A stretch of 64,000 nucleotides of DNA from Stieleria magnilauensis. Its GTDB lineage: Bacteria; Planctomycetota; Planctomycetia; Pirellulales; Pirellulaceae. Where the stretch lies: positions 3,508,394-3,572,393 of the forward strand of contig CP036432.1 in the NCBI GenBank assembly GCA_007753675.1, read 5' to 3'. Both the position numbers and the translations under genes were made by a program. The notes beneath the pieces are model-generated. The model was not told where the DNA came from and did no database searches. It was given only the letters and a program-made list of their open reading frames with translations. This document shows positions 54,184 to 63,419 of this stretch, piece by piece. Position 1 is the stretch's first letter. Each line of letters opens with the position of its first letter.

Positions 54184-56295
54184 ATGAAGAAGTGCTATCT
54201 CGTTGTTATTGTCCTCGCAAGCTTTTTGACGGGGCCGTTGCACGGTCAGGAATCGACAAATTCCAAGACAGTGTTGTCCAACGCGGAGGTCACGTCGGCA
54301 GATGTCGTTGTCTATGGTTCGACGCCGGGCGGGTTTTGTGCTGCGATCGCGGCGGCGCGAGAAAACGCTGCGGTGATCCTGCTGGAACCGACCGGCCATG
54401 TGGGGGCGATGACCACCGGTGGGTTGAGCCACTGCGACTCCAACCAGATGGTCCGCAGCACCCTGATGGGACTCTTCGACGAGTGGCATAGGCGAGTCGT
54501 CAAGGACTATACCGATCGCGGCTTGAAGGCTCCCTACAACCCGGCGGTGAAAGATCAATCGCGGTGGACGTTCGAGCCACATGTCGCGACGCGCGTCACG
54601 ATGCAAATGCTCGCCGAATCCGGAGTCACCGTCCTGACCGAACGCTCTCTCCGATCGGTCATAAAAGAAGCAGCGCAGATCAAGGCACTGGTCACGAGCA
54701 ACGGGACGTTCGCGGCCAAAGTCTTCGTCGACGGTACTTACGAAGGCGATCTGATGGCTGCCGCCGGAGTCGACTGGACGGTCGGCCGCGAAGCCCGCGA
54801 CGAGTATGGCGAATCGCTGGCGGGCAAACAGTACCCGAAGCAGAAGATGGACATCGACGGCTTTGATGATGACGGCAAACTGTTGCCGCTGGTCACCACC
54901 GACGATGCCGGGCCGGAAGAGGCTGGCGATAGGAACATCATGACGTACAGTTTTCGGCTGTGTCTGACAACCGATCCCGTCGACCACGTGCCGATGCCGG
55001 AGCCGGAACACTACGACCCGGCCCGTTTCGAAGTGGTTCGGCGTGCCTTGAAGGCGGGAGAGAGACGCGTCGGCTTTGACCTTTATCCGCTACCGGGAAA
55101 TAAGTTTGATGGCAACAATTCGATCGGCGGACAGTTTTCGATCGGCTTGGTCGGCGGGGGCAATCATTGGCACTCGGCGGACGAAGCGGGGCGCAAGAAG
55201 ATTTGGGAAGCGCACAAACAGTATACGCTCGAATTCATTCACTTCTTGAAAACCGATCCGGCTGTTCCTGCTTCGATGCGCGATCGGTATGCGAGTCTGG
55301 GCCTTTGCAAAGACGAATTCGCGAACTACGGGCACTTCTCTCCAGCCCTCTACGTCCGTGAGTCGCGTCGGATGAAAGGCCTGTACGTCATCAGCCAAAA
55401 GGACATTCTCGACGAGCCCAGCAAGGATGATCCCATTGCGATCTCGTCATTCCCCATCGACTCACACGACGTCCAACGCGTGGCACTGAAAGACGGCGGC
55501 GTGATCAATGAGGGAACGATCTTTCCGGTCAGGCGAATTCCGGGCCAGGGTTACGCCTACCAAGTGCCCTACCGTGCGATCCTGCCGAAGCCCGACCAGT
55601 GCGGCAATCTGCTTGTGCCGGTCGCGTTGTCTTGCACCCATGTCGGCGTCTCCTCGCTGAGGATCGAAGGCGCCTGGATGGTCATCGGTCAGGCAGCTGG
55701 TGTCGCGGCCGCCCTGGCGGCGAAAGACGACGTGGTAGTGCAGGAGTTGGATTACGCAAAACTGCGTAGCCGGCTGCTGGCCCAGAAACAGGTTTTGGAT
55801 CTACCGGACGAATCAGACCTGCCGACGGCAGACGGCTCCATTGATGCCGAATCGCTTCCGGGAATCGTACTCGACGACACGCAAGCGAAACTGACGGGCA
55901 ACTGGTCCCGATCAACCAATTTCAAGCCGTACATTGAAAGAGGCTACGTTTTCAGCGGAGAAAAGGATTCGGAATCGAAGGGCGAGGGGAGCGCGACGGC
56001 GACGTTCCAATTCACGGTGCCAAGATCCGGTCGCTATCAACTGCTGATGGCGTATTCGGCTCACGAATCTCGGGCGCAGCAAGTCCCCGTGACGGTTTCC
56101 TCAGGCGTTCATCGCAAAAAATTTATGGTCGACCAAACCAAGCCCCTTCCCGGCGGCAAACCGTTTCGCCCGATCGGCACCGTCGATCTGGACGCGAACG
56201 CGGAAACGGTGATTCGAGTCTCGAACCTCGACACGGCCGGGTTTGTGATCTTGGATGCGCTGCAACTGATACCTGCCCAGCCGGATCCGCGATGA
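54184..56295 (+). CDS. Secreted FAD-dependent oxidoreductase with golvesin-like C-terminal domain
   Basis: 703 residues from the ATG at 54184; the open frame extends far upstream into the end of the DUF3160 gene without family sequence. A signal peptide (LVVIVLASFLTGPLHG) is followed by a dinucleotide-binding motif ADVVVYGSTPGGFCAAIAAAREN (40-62) and the FAD_oxidored body (LEPTGHVGAMTTGGLSHCD, FVDGTYEGDLMAAAGVDWTVGREA, LVPVALSCTHVGVSSLRIEGAWMVIGQAAGVAAALAA). The last 120 residues form a beta-sandwich (golvesin/xanthan-lyase type, YVFSGEKDSE...VILDALQLIP). It likely oxidises a sugar-derived or other polymer-linked substrate outside the cytoplasm. Confidence 0.88.
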   Translation: MKKCYLVVIVLASFLTGPLHGQESTNSKTVLSNAEVTSADVVVYGSTPGGFCAAIAAARENAAVILLEPTGHVGAMTTGGLSHCDSNQMVRSTLMGLFDEWHRRVVKDYTDRGLKAPYNPAVKDQSRWTFEPHVATRVTMQMLAESGVTVLTERSLRSVIKEAAQIKALVTSNGTFAAKVFVDGTYEGDLMAAAGVDWTVGREARDEYGESLAGKQYPKQKMDIDGFDDDGKLLPLVTTDDAGPEEAGDRNIMTYSFRLCLTTDPVDHVPMPEPEHYDPARFEVVRRALKAGERRVGFDLYPLPGNKFDGNNSIGGQFSIGLVGGGNHWHSADEAGRKKIWEAHKQYTLEFIHFLKTDPAVPASMRDRYASLGLCKDEFANYGHFSPALYVRESRRMKGLYVISQKDILDEPSKDDPIAISSFPIDSHDVQRVALKDGGVINEGTIFPVRRIPGQGYAYQVPYRAILPKPDQCGNLLVPVALSCTHVGVSSLRIEGAWMVIGQAAGVAAALAAKDDVVVQELDYAKLRSRLLAQKQVLDLPDESDLPTADGSIDAESLPGIVLDDTQAKLTGNWSRSTNFKPYIERGYVFSGEKDSESKGEGSATATFQFTVPRSGRYQLLMAYSAHESRAQQVPVTVSSGVHRKKFMVDQTKPLPGGKPFRPIGTVDLDANAETVIRVSNLDTAGFVILDALQLIPAQPDPR

Positions 56296-56366
56296 ATTCG
56301 GGCATCGACCGAGAGACACCTCGCCGGCTGTGTTTTCGGCGTCTCGTCTCTCGTCGGGCATCGTGC

Positions 56367-57230
56367 TCAACCGAGCTGGCCCATCTTTCCCGCTTGGTAA
56401 TCCCTGATCGCGTCGTGGATTTCTTCGCGAGAGTTCATCACAAATGGGCCTTGGCCGACAACGGGTTCGCCGAGCGGCTGGCCGGTTAAGACCAGCACTC
56501 GCGAATCTGTTTCGGACTCGATCGTGATCGAGTCGCCTTCGCGTTCGAACAGGGCGAGTTCGACGGCTTTCATCGGCGTTTCGTTTACCGACAAGCTGCC
56601 CGATTGAGCTGTCAGGATCGTCGTGTGTCCGGCCGGAACGTTCAGCGTGGCGTGTTTGCCAGCTTTCAGTTGCAGGTCCCAAACGTTGATTGGCGAAAAC
56701 GTACTGGCTGGTCCGTCAGTCTCGCCGAATCGTCCCGCAATCACACGAGCCGTTCCCGCACCGTCGCCAATTTCCACTCTTGGGAACTGGTCGTCTCGCA
56801 GATCCTGGTACTTGGGTGGTGTTGATTTGTCAGTGCTGCGCAGATTGACCCAAAGCTGAACCATTTCCAACGTACCGCCGTTCCGCGTGAACGCTTCGCT
56901 GTGATACTCTTCGTGAACGATACCGTTTCCGGCCGTCATCCATTGAACGTCGCCGGGGCCGAGATGCCCGCTTCCGCCACTGGAATCCCGGTGAGCCAGT
57001 TCGCCCCGATACAGGATCGTGACCGTTTCGAATCCCTTGTGAGGATGCACGTCGACTCCACGTTTGCGGTCTGACGGGGAAAACTCATGTGGTCCTGCGT
57101 AGTCGAGCAACAGGAACGGATCGTACTCGTTGTCCCCGCCGTAAGAAAACAGGCTTCGGACGGGGAAGCCGTCGCCAACCCAATGTTGAGGAATGTCGCG
57201 TACGATTCGTTTGATTTTCTTCATTGTCAT
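56367..57230 (-). CDS. Pirin family protein
   Basis: 287 residues from the ATG at 57230 (57224 and 57272 are alternatives). A double-cupin pirin: N-terminal domain with VDVHPHKGFETVTILYRGELAHRDS, PGDVQWMTAGNGIVHEEYHSE (the metal-binding His/Glu set) and LEMVQLWVNLR, then the C-terminal domain ending ILTAQSGSLSVNE...LVLTGQPLGEPVVGQGPFVMNSREEI. Cytoplasmic; family members include quercetinase-type dioxygenases and regulators, and the role here is not resolved. It shares its strand with ridA, 344 bases away, and converges on the FAD oxidoreductase gene. Confidence 0.92.
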   Translation of the reverse strand: MTMKKIKRIVRDIPQHWVGDGFPVRSLFSYGGDNEYDPFLLLDYAGPHEFSPSDRKRGVDVHPHKGFETVTILYRGELAHRDSSGGSGHLGPGDVQWMTAGNGIVHEEYHSEAFTRNGGTLEMVQLWVNLRSTDKSTPPKYQDLRDDQFPRVEIGDGAGTARVIAGRFGETDGPASTFSPINVWDLQLKAGKHATLNVPAGHTTILTAQSGSLSVNETPMKAVELALFEREGDSITIESETDSRVLVLTGQPLGEPVVGQGPFVMNSREEIHDAIRDYQAGKMGQLG

Positions 57231-57574
57231 TCTCTGTCGCTCTCTCGAAAAATCAGCAGGTTCTTCTCCCATTGTGGCCCGGCAGCTTCACCCGTTGGGA
57301 AATTGCCCGACCTCCTTGAGCCGATGGTCCGTTTTCGGAGATCAAGCTGAGTTGGCTGCCCATGCCAACGTCGTCAGCGAGAGTGTCGACCATCAGCTCG
57401 ATGAGCAACATGGCTACATCGTCCGGGGCGGTCATTCCATTTGTTCAGGCCATTTCAGTCTCATTTGCAATTGTGAGGCGAAAGAAACGCAAGCGGCGTT
57501 GACGGGTAATGCGACAACGCGACGGTTTAGAGCCGGCCTTCATTGATTCGAAAGCCCGGCGCAGAATCGCCAGA
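57231..57574. other. Gap between ridA and the pirin gene
   Basis: 344 bases between two minus-strand genes. I see no gene or strong structure. Open frames here are shadows of ordinary non-coding sequence. Confidence 0.5.
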
Positions 57575-58015
57575 TCATTCCTTGATTTCGAAGATCGCTT
57601 CAACCTCGACCGCGACGCCTGTCGGTAAAGCGGCAAAACCGACGGCGCTGCGTGCGTGATACCCGTCCGTGTCCTTTCCGTAGATTTCATGGACGAGGTC
57701 CGATGCGCCGTTGATGACGAGGTGCTGGTCGGTGAAATCTGGCGCCGAGTAGACCATTCCGAGTAGCTTGATGACGCGGAGATTGTCGAGTGTGCCGTGT
57801 GCGGCATGGACGCTGCGCAGGATTTTCTTCATGCAGTCCTTCGCCGCTTCGTAGCCTTGTTCGACCGTCAAGTCTTTCCCAAGCACGCCTTTCATGTCGC
57901 TGACGTGACCCGACGTGATCAGCTGATTGCCCGATCGAATACAGAGATTCAGATAGCCAGGCTCTTGGGGTTCCAAGGATACTCCCAGTTTGACGGCCTT
58001 TTCTTGTGCGCTCAT
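57575..58015 (-). CDS. RidA-family enamine/imine deaminase
   Basis: 146 residues from the ATG at 58015; upstream codons of the open frame are not family-like. YjgF/YER057c/UK114 fold, in the longer YabJ-like subgroup (NLCIRSGNQLITSGHVSDMKG, GYEAAKDCMKKILRSVHAAHGTLDNLRVIKLLGMVYSAPDFTDQHLVINGASDLVHEIYG, HARSAVGFAALPTGVAVEVEAIFEI). The conserved substrate arginine is in AR SAVG, with Glu near the end (VEVEAIFE). It hydrolyses reactive enamines/imines made by PLP enzymes, which fits its place divergent from an operon with a threonine-synthase-like enzyme. Confidence 0.9.
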   Translation of the reverse strand: MSAQEKAVKLGVSLEPQEPGYLNLCIRSGNQLITSGHVSDMKGVLGKDLTVEQGYEAAKDCMKKILRSVHAAHGTLDNLRVIKLLGMVYSAPDFTDQHLVINGASDLVHEIYGKDTDGYHARSAVGFAALPTGVAVEVEAIFEIKE

Positions 58016-58170
58016 CGTTGATTCAGTTCCAATGGTTGGTGAAGTGAAAAAGAGAAGTTTAGCCGCGTCTGAATCGCGTGAAAGGTCACAGACGCTTTGC
58101 GAACTGCCTATGATGTGCTTTCCCGCCAAGCTCCCACCGCGCGCAATTCTACGCACCAGCTCTTTCCACC

Positions 58171-59658
58171 ATGACCCCGATCGACTGGATAATTCTGTTT
58201 CTGTACGCCGTTTCCACGATCGGATTGGGATGGTACTTCAGCAGAAATCAGCAGGACACGAGCGAGTACTTTGTCGGATCGGGGAAGATGAATCCGGTTC
58301 TGATCGGCGTGTCGTTGTTTGCGACGTTGTTGAGCACGATCAGCTACCTTGCGATTCCCGGTGAGGTCCTCGGCAAGGGGCCGATCTTCCTGAGCAACTA
58401 CATCGCGTACCCGTTTGTTTATCTCGTGTTGGGATTCGTCATCTTGCCGGTTTACATGCGGCAACGCGTCACCAGCGCGTATGCGTTGCTGGAAGATCGG
58501 CTTGGGCTGAGCGTCCGACTACTCGGTGGAATCCTGTTTCTGACGTTGCGACTGGTTTGGATGTCGCTGCTGGTGTTTCTGACGGCCAAGGCGATCGCGG
58601 TCATGATCGGCGTTGGCGATGAAATGGTGCCTTGGATTGTTCTGGTGACGGGCATCTTTGCGGTCACGTACACCTCTTTGGGAGGACTGCGTGCGGTCGT
58701 GATCACGGACCTGATGCAGACCGTTTTGCTTTACGGGGGAGCGTTGCTCGTGATCGGAACGGTTAGTTGGCAGATGGGCGGTTTCAGCTGGTTTCCAACC
58801 CAATGGCCAACGGACATTTGGGATGAACAACCGATCTTTAGTTTTGATCCGGCGACTCGGGTAACGGTGGTCGGATCGATCGTCTCGGTCTTCCTCTGGA
58901 TGGTCTGCACTTCGATGGGAGACCAGGTTTCTGTGCAGCGTTTCATGGCGACAGAGGACGCAAGATCCGCTCGCTTTGCAATGGGAATGCAGTTGATCGT
59001 CTCCGTTGTCGTCGGGGCGACGCTGGGGCTCGTCGGCATCGCGTTGCTCGGTTTCTTTCAGGCCAACACGGGGATGCTGCCAGGCGAAGGCACGTTGAAG
59101 GCGCAGGCGGACACTGTTTTTCCGCATTTCATTGCCGCTCACCTTCCGCCAGTCGTCACCGGTCTGGTCGTGTCAGGACTTTTTGCGGCTGCGATGTCGA
59201 GTATCGACTCGGGTGTAAACTCCATCACGGCAGTGGTGATGACCGATTTTCTAGAGCGTTTTGATCGCAAACCTGAGACGCACGCAAAACAACTGAAAAT
59301 GGCTCGCCTGTTGGCGATCGTCATCGGTGGCGTAGTCGTCTCGCTCAGTTCGTTCATTGGTTACATCCCCGGCAATTTTATGGCGGTGACAAACAAGACC
59401 GTGAACTTGCTGACCGTGCCGATTGCGTTGTTGTTTTTCTTTGCCTTGTTCGTTCCTTTTGCCAACGCAAAAGGGGTTTGGATCGCGACCATCGCAAGCG
59501 TCACCGTGGCAGTTTTGATTGCGTTTTCGGGTGTGATTTTCGGAAAGGTTTCGGACGCTGCCCCGGACCCCGTCAGTTTTCAATGGATTTCGCCCGCCGC
59601 ATTGATCGTGGGTGTGACGGTCGGGCTTGTCGCCTGTAAGTTGTTCGCAAAGAAGTAA
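58171..59658 (+). CDS. Sodium:solute symporter family transporter, first gene of an amino-compound operon
   Basis: 495 residues, about 13 hydrophobic segments, SSS family (IGLGWYFSRNQQDTSEYFVGSGKMNPVLIGVSLFATLLSTISYLAIPGE, GGLRAVVITDLMQTVLL, FAAAMSSIDSGVNSITAVVMTDFLERF). The start is 155 bases from the divergent ridA start, so a shared control region is likely. The C-terminus is short (CKLFAKK) because the stop codon lies in a 19-bp tandem duplication (59636-59673). Without the second copy the frame would read on five codons and end as an ATGA overlap with the next gene. Expected to import the operon's substrate with sodium. Confidence 0.92.
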   Translation: MTPIDWIILFLYAVSTIGLGWYFSRNQQDTSEYFVGSGKMNPVLIGVSLFATLLSTISYLAIPGEVLGKGPIFLSNYIAYPFVYLVLGFVILPVYMRQRVTSAYALLEDRLGLSVRLLGGILFLTLRLVWMSLLVFLTAKAIAVMIGVGDEMVPWIVLVTGIFAVTYTSLGGLRAVVITDLMQTVLLYGGALLVIGTVSWQMGGFSWFPTQWPTDIWDEQPIFSFDPATRVTVVGSIVSVFLWMVCTSMGDQVSVQRFMATEDARSARFAMGMQLIVSVVVGATLGLVGIALLGFFQANTGMLPGEGTLKAQADTVFPHFIAAHLPPVVTGLVVSGLFAAAMSSIDSGVNSITAVVMTDFLERFDRKPETHAKQLKMARLLAIVIGGVVVSLSSFIGYIPGNFMAVTNKTVNLLTVPIALLFFFALFVPFANAKGVWIATIASVTVAVLIAFSGVIFGKVSDAAPDPVSFQWISPAALIVGVTVGLVACKLFAKK

Positions 59659-59673
59659 GTTGTTCACAAAGAA
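59636..59673. repeat. 19-bp tandem duplication spanning the symporter stop codon
   Basis: GTAAGTTGTTCGCAAAGAA (59636-59654) is followed directly by the same 19 bases with one G-to-A change (59655-59673). The TAA at 59656-59658 comes from the start of the second copy. Confidence 0.85.
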
Positions 59674-59682
59674 GACGACCGC

Positions 59683-60582
59683 ATGAATCGAAGAAAACTT
59701 GTCGCCATCCTTCTGGCTGTCGCTTCATCGGTGACCGCACGAGCCGATCAGGGATGGGAATTGACTCCGACGTTACGGCAAAAGTGCGTTGCGGTGCTTC
59801 GCCAAGGTTTGACCGGCGATGAGTTTTGGCCTGCGATGCATGCAGCCGAATCGCTGACGTTTGCCGGACAAACGCAGGAGGTTCGCAAGCACCTCTTGCC
59901 AAAACTTGACACCGAAACGGACGATCAACGGCGATGTGGATTGGCGAGGGAATTGGCCCGCGCGGGAGACCAAAAGAAAAGCACGCTGCTCTTGGATATC
60001 CTGCGAAAGAACAGTCCCCACGGTCACGTGCACGCTGCCGAAAGTCTGTATAAAGTCGGCTGGCCGGGCGATGGCACTGACTTGCAAAAGGCGTTTGCCA
60101 ACAGCAGTGACATCCGGGTACGAATCATGGCCGCGGCTGCTCTGGCCAAGTACGATCAAGGGCCTAATCGCGATGAGTCGTTTGAGTTTCTGCGGCAAAC
60201 ACTTCGCGACGAGAAGGACCCAGCCCTCTTTCGACTCGCCGCGTGGATTCTGGGCAGGATCGGCGAACCGAAAGACTGCGGTCTGATTCGCTCCCGCCTT
60301 GAAGATGCGAATGACGACGCTTTGGCCCAAGCCTTTCTGCAGCACGCGCTGGCTGCACTGGGGGATCCACAAGGTCGGGAAGTCCTGATGCGAAACCTAC
60401 AGTCAACCGATTCATCGATTCGAACCTATGCAGCCGTCTTCGCGGGTGAGTCGGGGATGGCAGACGCCGCTCCATTTCTGATCCGCCAACTTGATGACGA
60501 AAACCTCGATGCGCGGATTCGTGCAGCGGGTGCCCTCCTTGCACTTGACCGTCAACCCCAGACCAGTTCGGAACGACGATGA
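59683..60582 (+). CDS. Secreted HEAT-repeat protein
   Basis: 299 residues with a signal peptide (RRKLVAILLAVASSVTARA). The rest consists of HEAT/PBS-lyase-like helical repeats (PAMHAAESLTFAG, VHAAESLYKVGWPGDG, RVRIMAAAALAKYDQG, LFRLAAWILGRIGEPKDCGLI, IRTYAAVFAGESGMADAAPFLI, RIRAAGALLALDR). No catalytic site is seen; a scaffold or binding role outside the cytoplasm is plausible. It ends as an ATGA overlap with the SDR gene, so it is firmly in the operon, which is odd for a protein without an obvious metabolic role. Confidence 0.82.
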   Translation: MNRRKLVAILLAVASSVTARADQGWELTPTLRQKCVAVLRQGLTGDEFWPAMHAAESLTFAGQTQEVRKHLLPKLDTETDDQRRCGLARELARAGDQKKSTLLLDILRKNSPHGHVHAAESLYKVGWPGDGTDLQKAFANSSDIRVRIMAAAALAKYDQGPNRDESFEFLRQTLRDEKDPALFRLAAWILGRIGEPKDCGLIRSRLEDANDDALAQAFLQHALAALGDPQGREVLMRNLQSTDSSIRTYAAVFAGESGMADAAPFLIRQLDDENLDARIRAAGALLALDRQPQTSSERR

Positions 60583-61391
60583 GCTTGTTTGATCTTATTC
60601 GCCTGGACGGAAAACGCGCGCTCGTCACCGGGGCAGGCTGCGGTATTGGAAAAGGCTGCGCCGTAGAGCTGGCTCACGCCGGTGCCGACCTGATTCTCAA
60701 TGACCGACCTGGCAGCGACGAACTCGCCAAGACCGCCGAAGAGATTCGTGCGTTGGGAAGAAAATGTTGGACGGTTGAAGCCGATGTTTTTTCCGCAGCC
60801 GGTTGTGAATTGCTGGTTCGTCAGGCGATCGAACTTGCCGGCACAATCGACATCTTGGTCAGCAACCCGGCCTACGGAAAGCGATGCGGCTTTCTGGAGT
60901 TTCCCGCTGACGAATTCGACAAGGTGATCGACGCGACGTTCAAATCGGGGTTTCGTATCAGCCAAGCGGTCGCACGCCACATGGTTGAACGTGAGATCTC
61001 GGGAAAGATCCTGTTTGTCAGCAGCGTCGTTGGCGAGATGCCGTTTGAACGCAATGGCCCCTACGGATCGGCCAAGGCTGCTCTGAATCAGCTGACCCGG
61101 AGTATCGCGGTGGAACTGTTCCCGCATCGCATCAACGTCAACGCGATTGCGCCCGGCTGGATCGACACACCTACCGAACGAAAGACATTTACCAAGGAAG
61201 TCATCGAAGCACGAGGCCCCACCTTGCCTTGGGGACGCATCGGAACGCCGTCGGACATCGGTCGCGCCGCTGCGTTTTTGGTTTCCGAAGCCGCCGACTA
61301 CATCACCGGAGTCGTGCTTCCGGTCGACGGCGGATTCCGGTTCAAGGACATGCGAGCCGACGATGAGCCACAGGAAGCTGATCCGTTGTGA
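60579..61391 (+). CDS. Short-chain dehydrogenase/reductase (SDR) family oxidoreductase
   Basis: 270 residues, classical SDR. Cofactor motif TGAGCGIGKG (17-26), the strand-4 motif is SNPAYG (95-100) in place of the usual NNAG, and the catalytic set is Ser149, Tyr162 and Lys166 (YGSAK). C-terminal NAIAPGWIDTPTE and GVVLPVDGGFRF are standard. NAD(P)-dependent oxidation or reduction of a hydroxyl/keto group in the cytoplasm. Overlaps both neighbours by four bases. Confidence 0.92.
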   Translation: MSLFDLIRLDGKRALVTGAGCGIGKGCAVELAHAGADLILNDRPGSDELAKTAEEIRALGRKCWTVEADVFSAAGCELLVRQAIELAGTIDILVSNPAYGKRCGFLEFPADEFDKVIDATFKSGFRISQAVARHMVEREISGKILFVSSVVGEMPFERNGPYGSAKAALNQLTRSIAVELFPHRINVNAIAPGWIDTPTERKTFTKEVIEARGPTLPWGRIGTPSDIGRAAAFLVSEAADYITGVVLPVDGGFRFKDMRADDEPQEADPL

Positions 61392-62350
61392 GCATGAACG
61401 AAGCGATCCAGCTGGAGTTTTGTCGCTTTGGCGGAAATCATGTCGGGCCGAATCTGTTGATCACCGCGGGGGTTCACGGTGATGAGTATTTGCCGATGCT
61501 TGCCGTGGGCGAACTGATTCGCAGGTTCGATTCGGATGACAGACTTAGGCGAGAGCTGCGCGGCACGTTGACATTAATCCCGGTTGTCAATCGTTCGGCG
61601 TACCACGCCGGACGCCGCGTCGGCGATGACGGTCGGGACCTTGCACGCACTTGTCCGGGACGGCAAGACGGAACTGTGACCGAGCGAGTCGCCTATGCGT
61701 TGAGTCGTCAGATCGCCGAAGCGGATTTCTACATCGATTTGCATTCGGGAGGAACGGAGTTGTGCGTCTTGCCGTTGGCCGGTTACATGCTCCACGCAAA
61801 TTCAGCGATTCTACAGCGGCAGCGTAAGGTGGCGTGCGTTTTTGGGCTGCCATTCGTCTGGGGCACGTCGGCGGAGTTGCAAGGGCGGTCCCTTTCGGTG
61901 GCGCGTGATGCCGGCGTTCCTGCCATCTACATCGAGTATCTCGGTGCGCATCGTGAGCTTTCGGAACTGTCAGGCGGTGCGTTTGCTTCAGCGGGAATCA
62001 ATCACCCGCTTCTCACTGGATGTCTGAACGTGATGCGGCACTTTGAGATGCTGCCGGGAGCGATCCAGAGGTGCGACGACCAGCAAGTGGCCGAAGACTG
62101 GCGCGTCGGTTCGGGGCACATGCAAGTCAGCCATCCGGCGCCCACCGGAGGGTTCTTGACTCTTAAGGTAAAGCTCGGCCAAAGAGTCTCATGCGGCGAG
62201 TTGCTTGCCGAGATCGAATCGCTGTTCGGAGGTGAGAAGCATGCGGTGGTCGCTGAACAGGACGGGACCGTTGTCATGTTGCGCGAGTATCCGAGAATCA
62301 ATGAAGGCGACTCCGTAGCCGTCATCGTGGAAACTGGAGAGCAGTCATGA
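61388..62350 (+). CDS. AstE/aspartoacylase-type zinc hydrolase
   Basis: 320 residues from the GTG at 61388, which overlaps the SDR stop as GTGA; an ATG at 61394 is the alternative. The M14-like succinylglutamate desuccinylase/aspartoacylase zinc site is clear: GVHGDE (His30, Glu33) and DLHSGG (His119). NRSAYHAGRRVGDDGRDLARTCPGRQDGTVTER holds substrate arginines, and IYIEYLG the likely catalytic Glu. A C-terminal biotinyl-lipoyl-like beta domain follows (GGFLTLKVKLGQRVSCGELLAEI). These enzymes cleave N-acyl amino acids; DoeB of ectoine breakdown is in this superfamily. The exact substrate is not determined. Confidence 0.88.
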   Translation: MSMNEAIQLEFCRFGGNHVGPNLLITAGVHGDEYLPMLAVGELIRRFDSDDRLRRELRGTLTLIPVVNRSAYHAGRRVGDDGRDLARTCPGRQDGTVTERVAYALSRQIAEADFYIDLHSGGTELCVLPLAGYMLHANSAILQRQRKVACVFGLPFVWGTSAELQGRSLSVARDAGVPAIYIEYLGAHRELSELSGGAFASAGINHPLLTGCLNVMRHFEMLPGAIQRCDDQQVAEDWRVGSGHMQVSHPAPTGGFLTLKVKLGQRVSCGELLAEIESLFGGEKHAVVAEQDGTVVMLREYPRINEGDSVAVIVETGEQS

Positions 62351-63411
62351 GTGTGTGGCAATGGATGGATCGGTATGCCCCATCGATTCCCGAGGAGAAC
62401 TGTCTCTCGCTCGGTGAGGGGCAGACGCCTTGCATTCGTTCGAGGAGTATCGGCGCTGAATTTGGGATTCGTAATCTCTTTTTTAAACTTGAGACGGTGA
62501 ATCCCAGCGGGTCTTACAAAGACCGATTTGCCGCCCTGGCTGTCAGCCACATGTTGGCGAATGGTCAACACACATGTTTGGCCACGTCGAGTGGAAACAC
62601 TGGCGCGGCTCTGGCAGCGTACTGCGCCGCGGCGAAGATTCGATGTCGAATCGCAGTGGTCGAATCGGCACCATCGGCCAAGCTGCAACAGATGTTGGCT
62701 TACGGAGCGGAAATCCAGCGGGTTCGAGAGTTTGGCACCGATGCGAGTGTGACAGGATGTGTTTTCGAACAACTCGAAGCGAAATCTCGGCAACCAGGTT
62801 TCGCCCTACAGATCAGCGCGTTTCGCTACAGTCCGCTCGGAATGCAGGGAGTGGAGAGCATCGCATTTGAATTGCAGGGTCAGGTGCCTAGCCAAACTGG
62901 AAGCGTTTTTTGCCCGGCGGGCGGCGGTGGGCTCACACTTGCAGTGGCTCGCGGGTTTGCCAAAGCGAGCGGACTTGCATCGGTCCACTGCGTGCAACCC
63001 GAAGGAAACGACACGATCGCCGGCGCACTTCGCGAAGGCAGCGACGAGGCGCGCAGCGTTCGCTGCAGCACGAAGGTCAGCGGGCTGCAAGTCGCCAACG
63101 TGATTGATGGCAACGAGGTCATTGCCGCTTGCCGAGAATCCGGCGGCACGGGGCACACCGTTTCGGATCAAGAGATTTTCGATGCCCAAAAGCTCCTCGC
63201 GCGTGCCGAAGGGATCTTTAGTGAACCGGCCGGTGCGGTGGCGCTCGCGGGGGCACTCAAAGCAGCCAGACGGGGCGAGCTGGATCTTGATTTGCCCGTG
63301 GTCTGCCTGGTCACCGGAAGCGGTTTCAAAGACTCGTCATCGATCGACGCAATGAATGCCGATGCGGAGTGTCCGGTCGTTAACGCGGACGCGATGTTCG
63401 CCGAGGATTGA
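62347..63411 (+). CDS. Threonine-synthase-like PLP-dependent lyase (fold type II)
   Basis: 354 residues. The PLP lysine is in NPSGSYKDRFAAL (Lys58), the phosphate-side loop in SSGNTGAAL (81-89) and the glycine loop in CPAGGGGLTLAVARG; GSGFKDSSS near the end resembles threonine synthase. It lacks the long N-terminal domain of classic ThrC, as do many catabolic threonine-dehydratase/diaminopropionate-lyase-like relatives. Beta-elimination or replacement on an amino acid is expected, producing enamines for RidA. ATGA overlap with the hydrolase gene. Confidence 0.88.
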   Translation: MSVWQWMDRYAPSIPEENCLSLGEGQTPCIRSRSIGAEFGIRNLFFKLETVNPSGSYKDRFAALAVSHMLANGQHTCLATSSGNTGAALAAYCAAAKIRCRIAVVESAPSAKLQQMLAYGAEIQRVREFGTDASVTGCVFEQLEAKSRQPGFALQISAFRYSPLGMQGVESIAFELQGQVPSQTGSVFCPAGGGGLTLAVARGFAKASGLASVHCVQPEGNDTIAGALREGSDEARSVRCSTKVSGLQVANVIDGNEVIAACRESGGTGHTVSDQEIFDAQKLLARAEGIFSEPAGAVALAGALKAARRGELDLDLPVVCLVTGSGFKDSSSIDAMNADAECPVVNADAMFAED

Positions 63412-63419
63412 GAGTCGAA

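Noticed and set aside
53920-55011. 363-codon minus-strand frame opposite the oxidoreductase
   Set aside because: Antisense shadow spanning two real genes; composition not protein-like.
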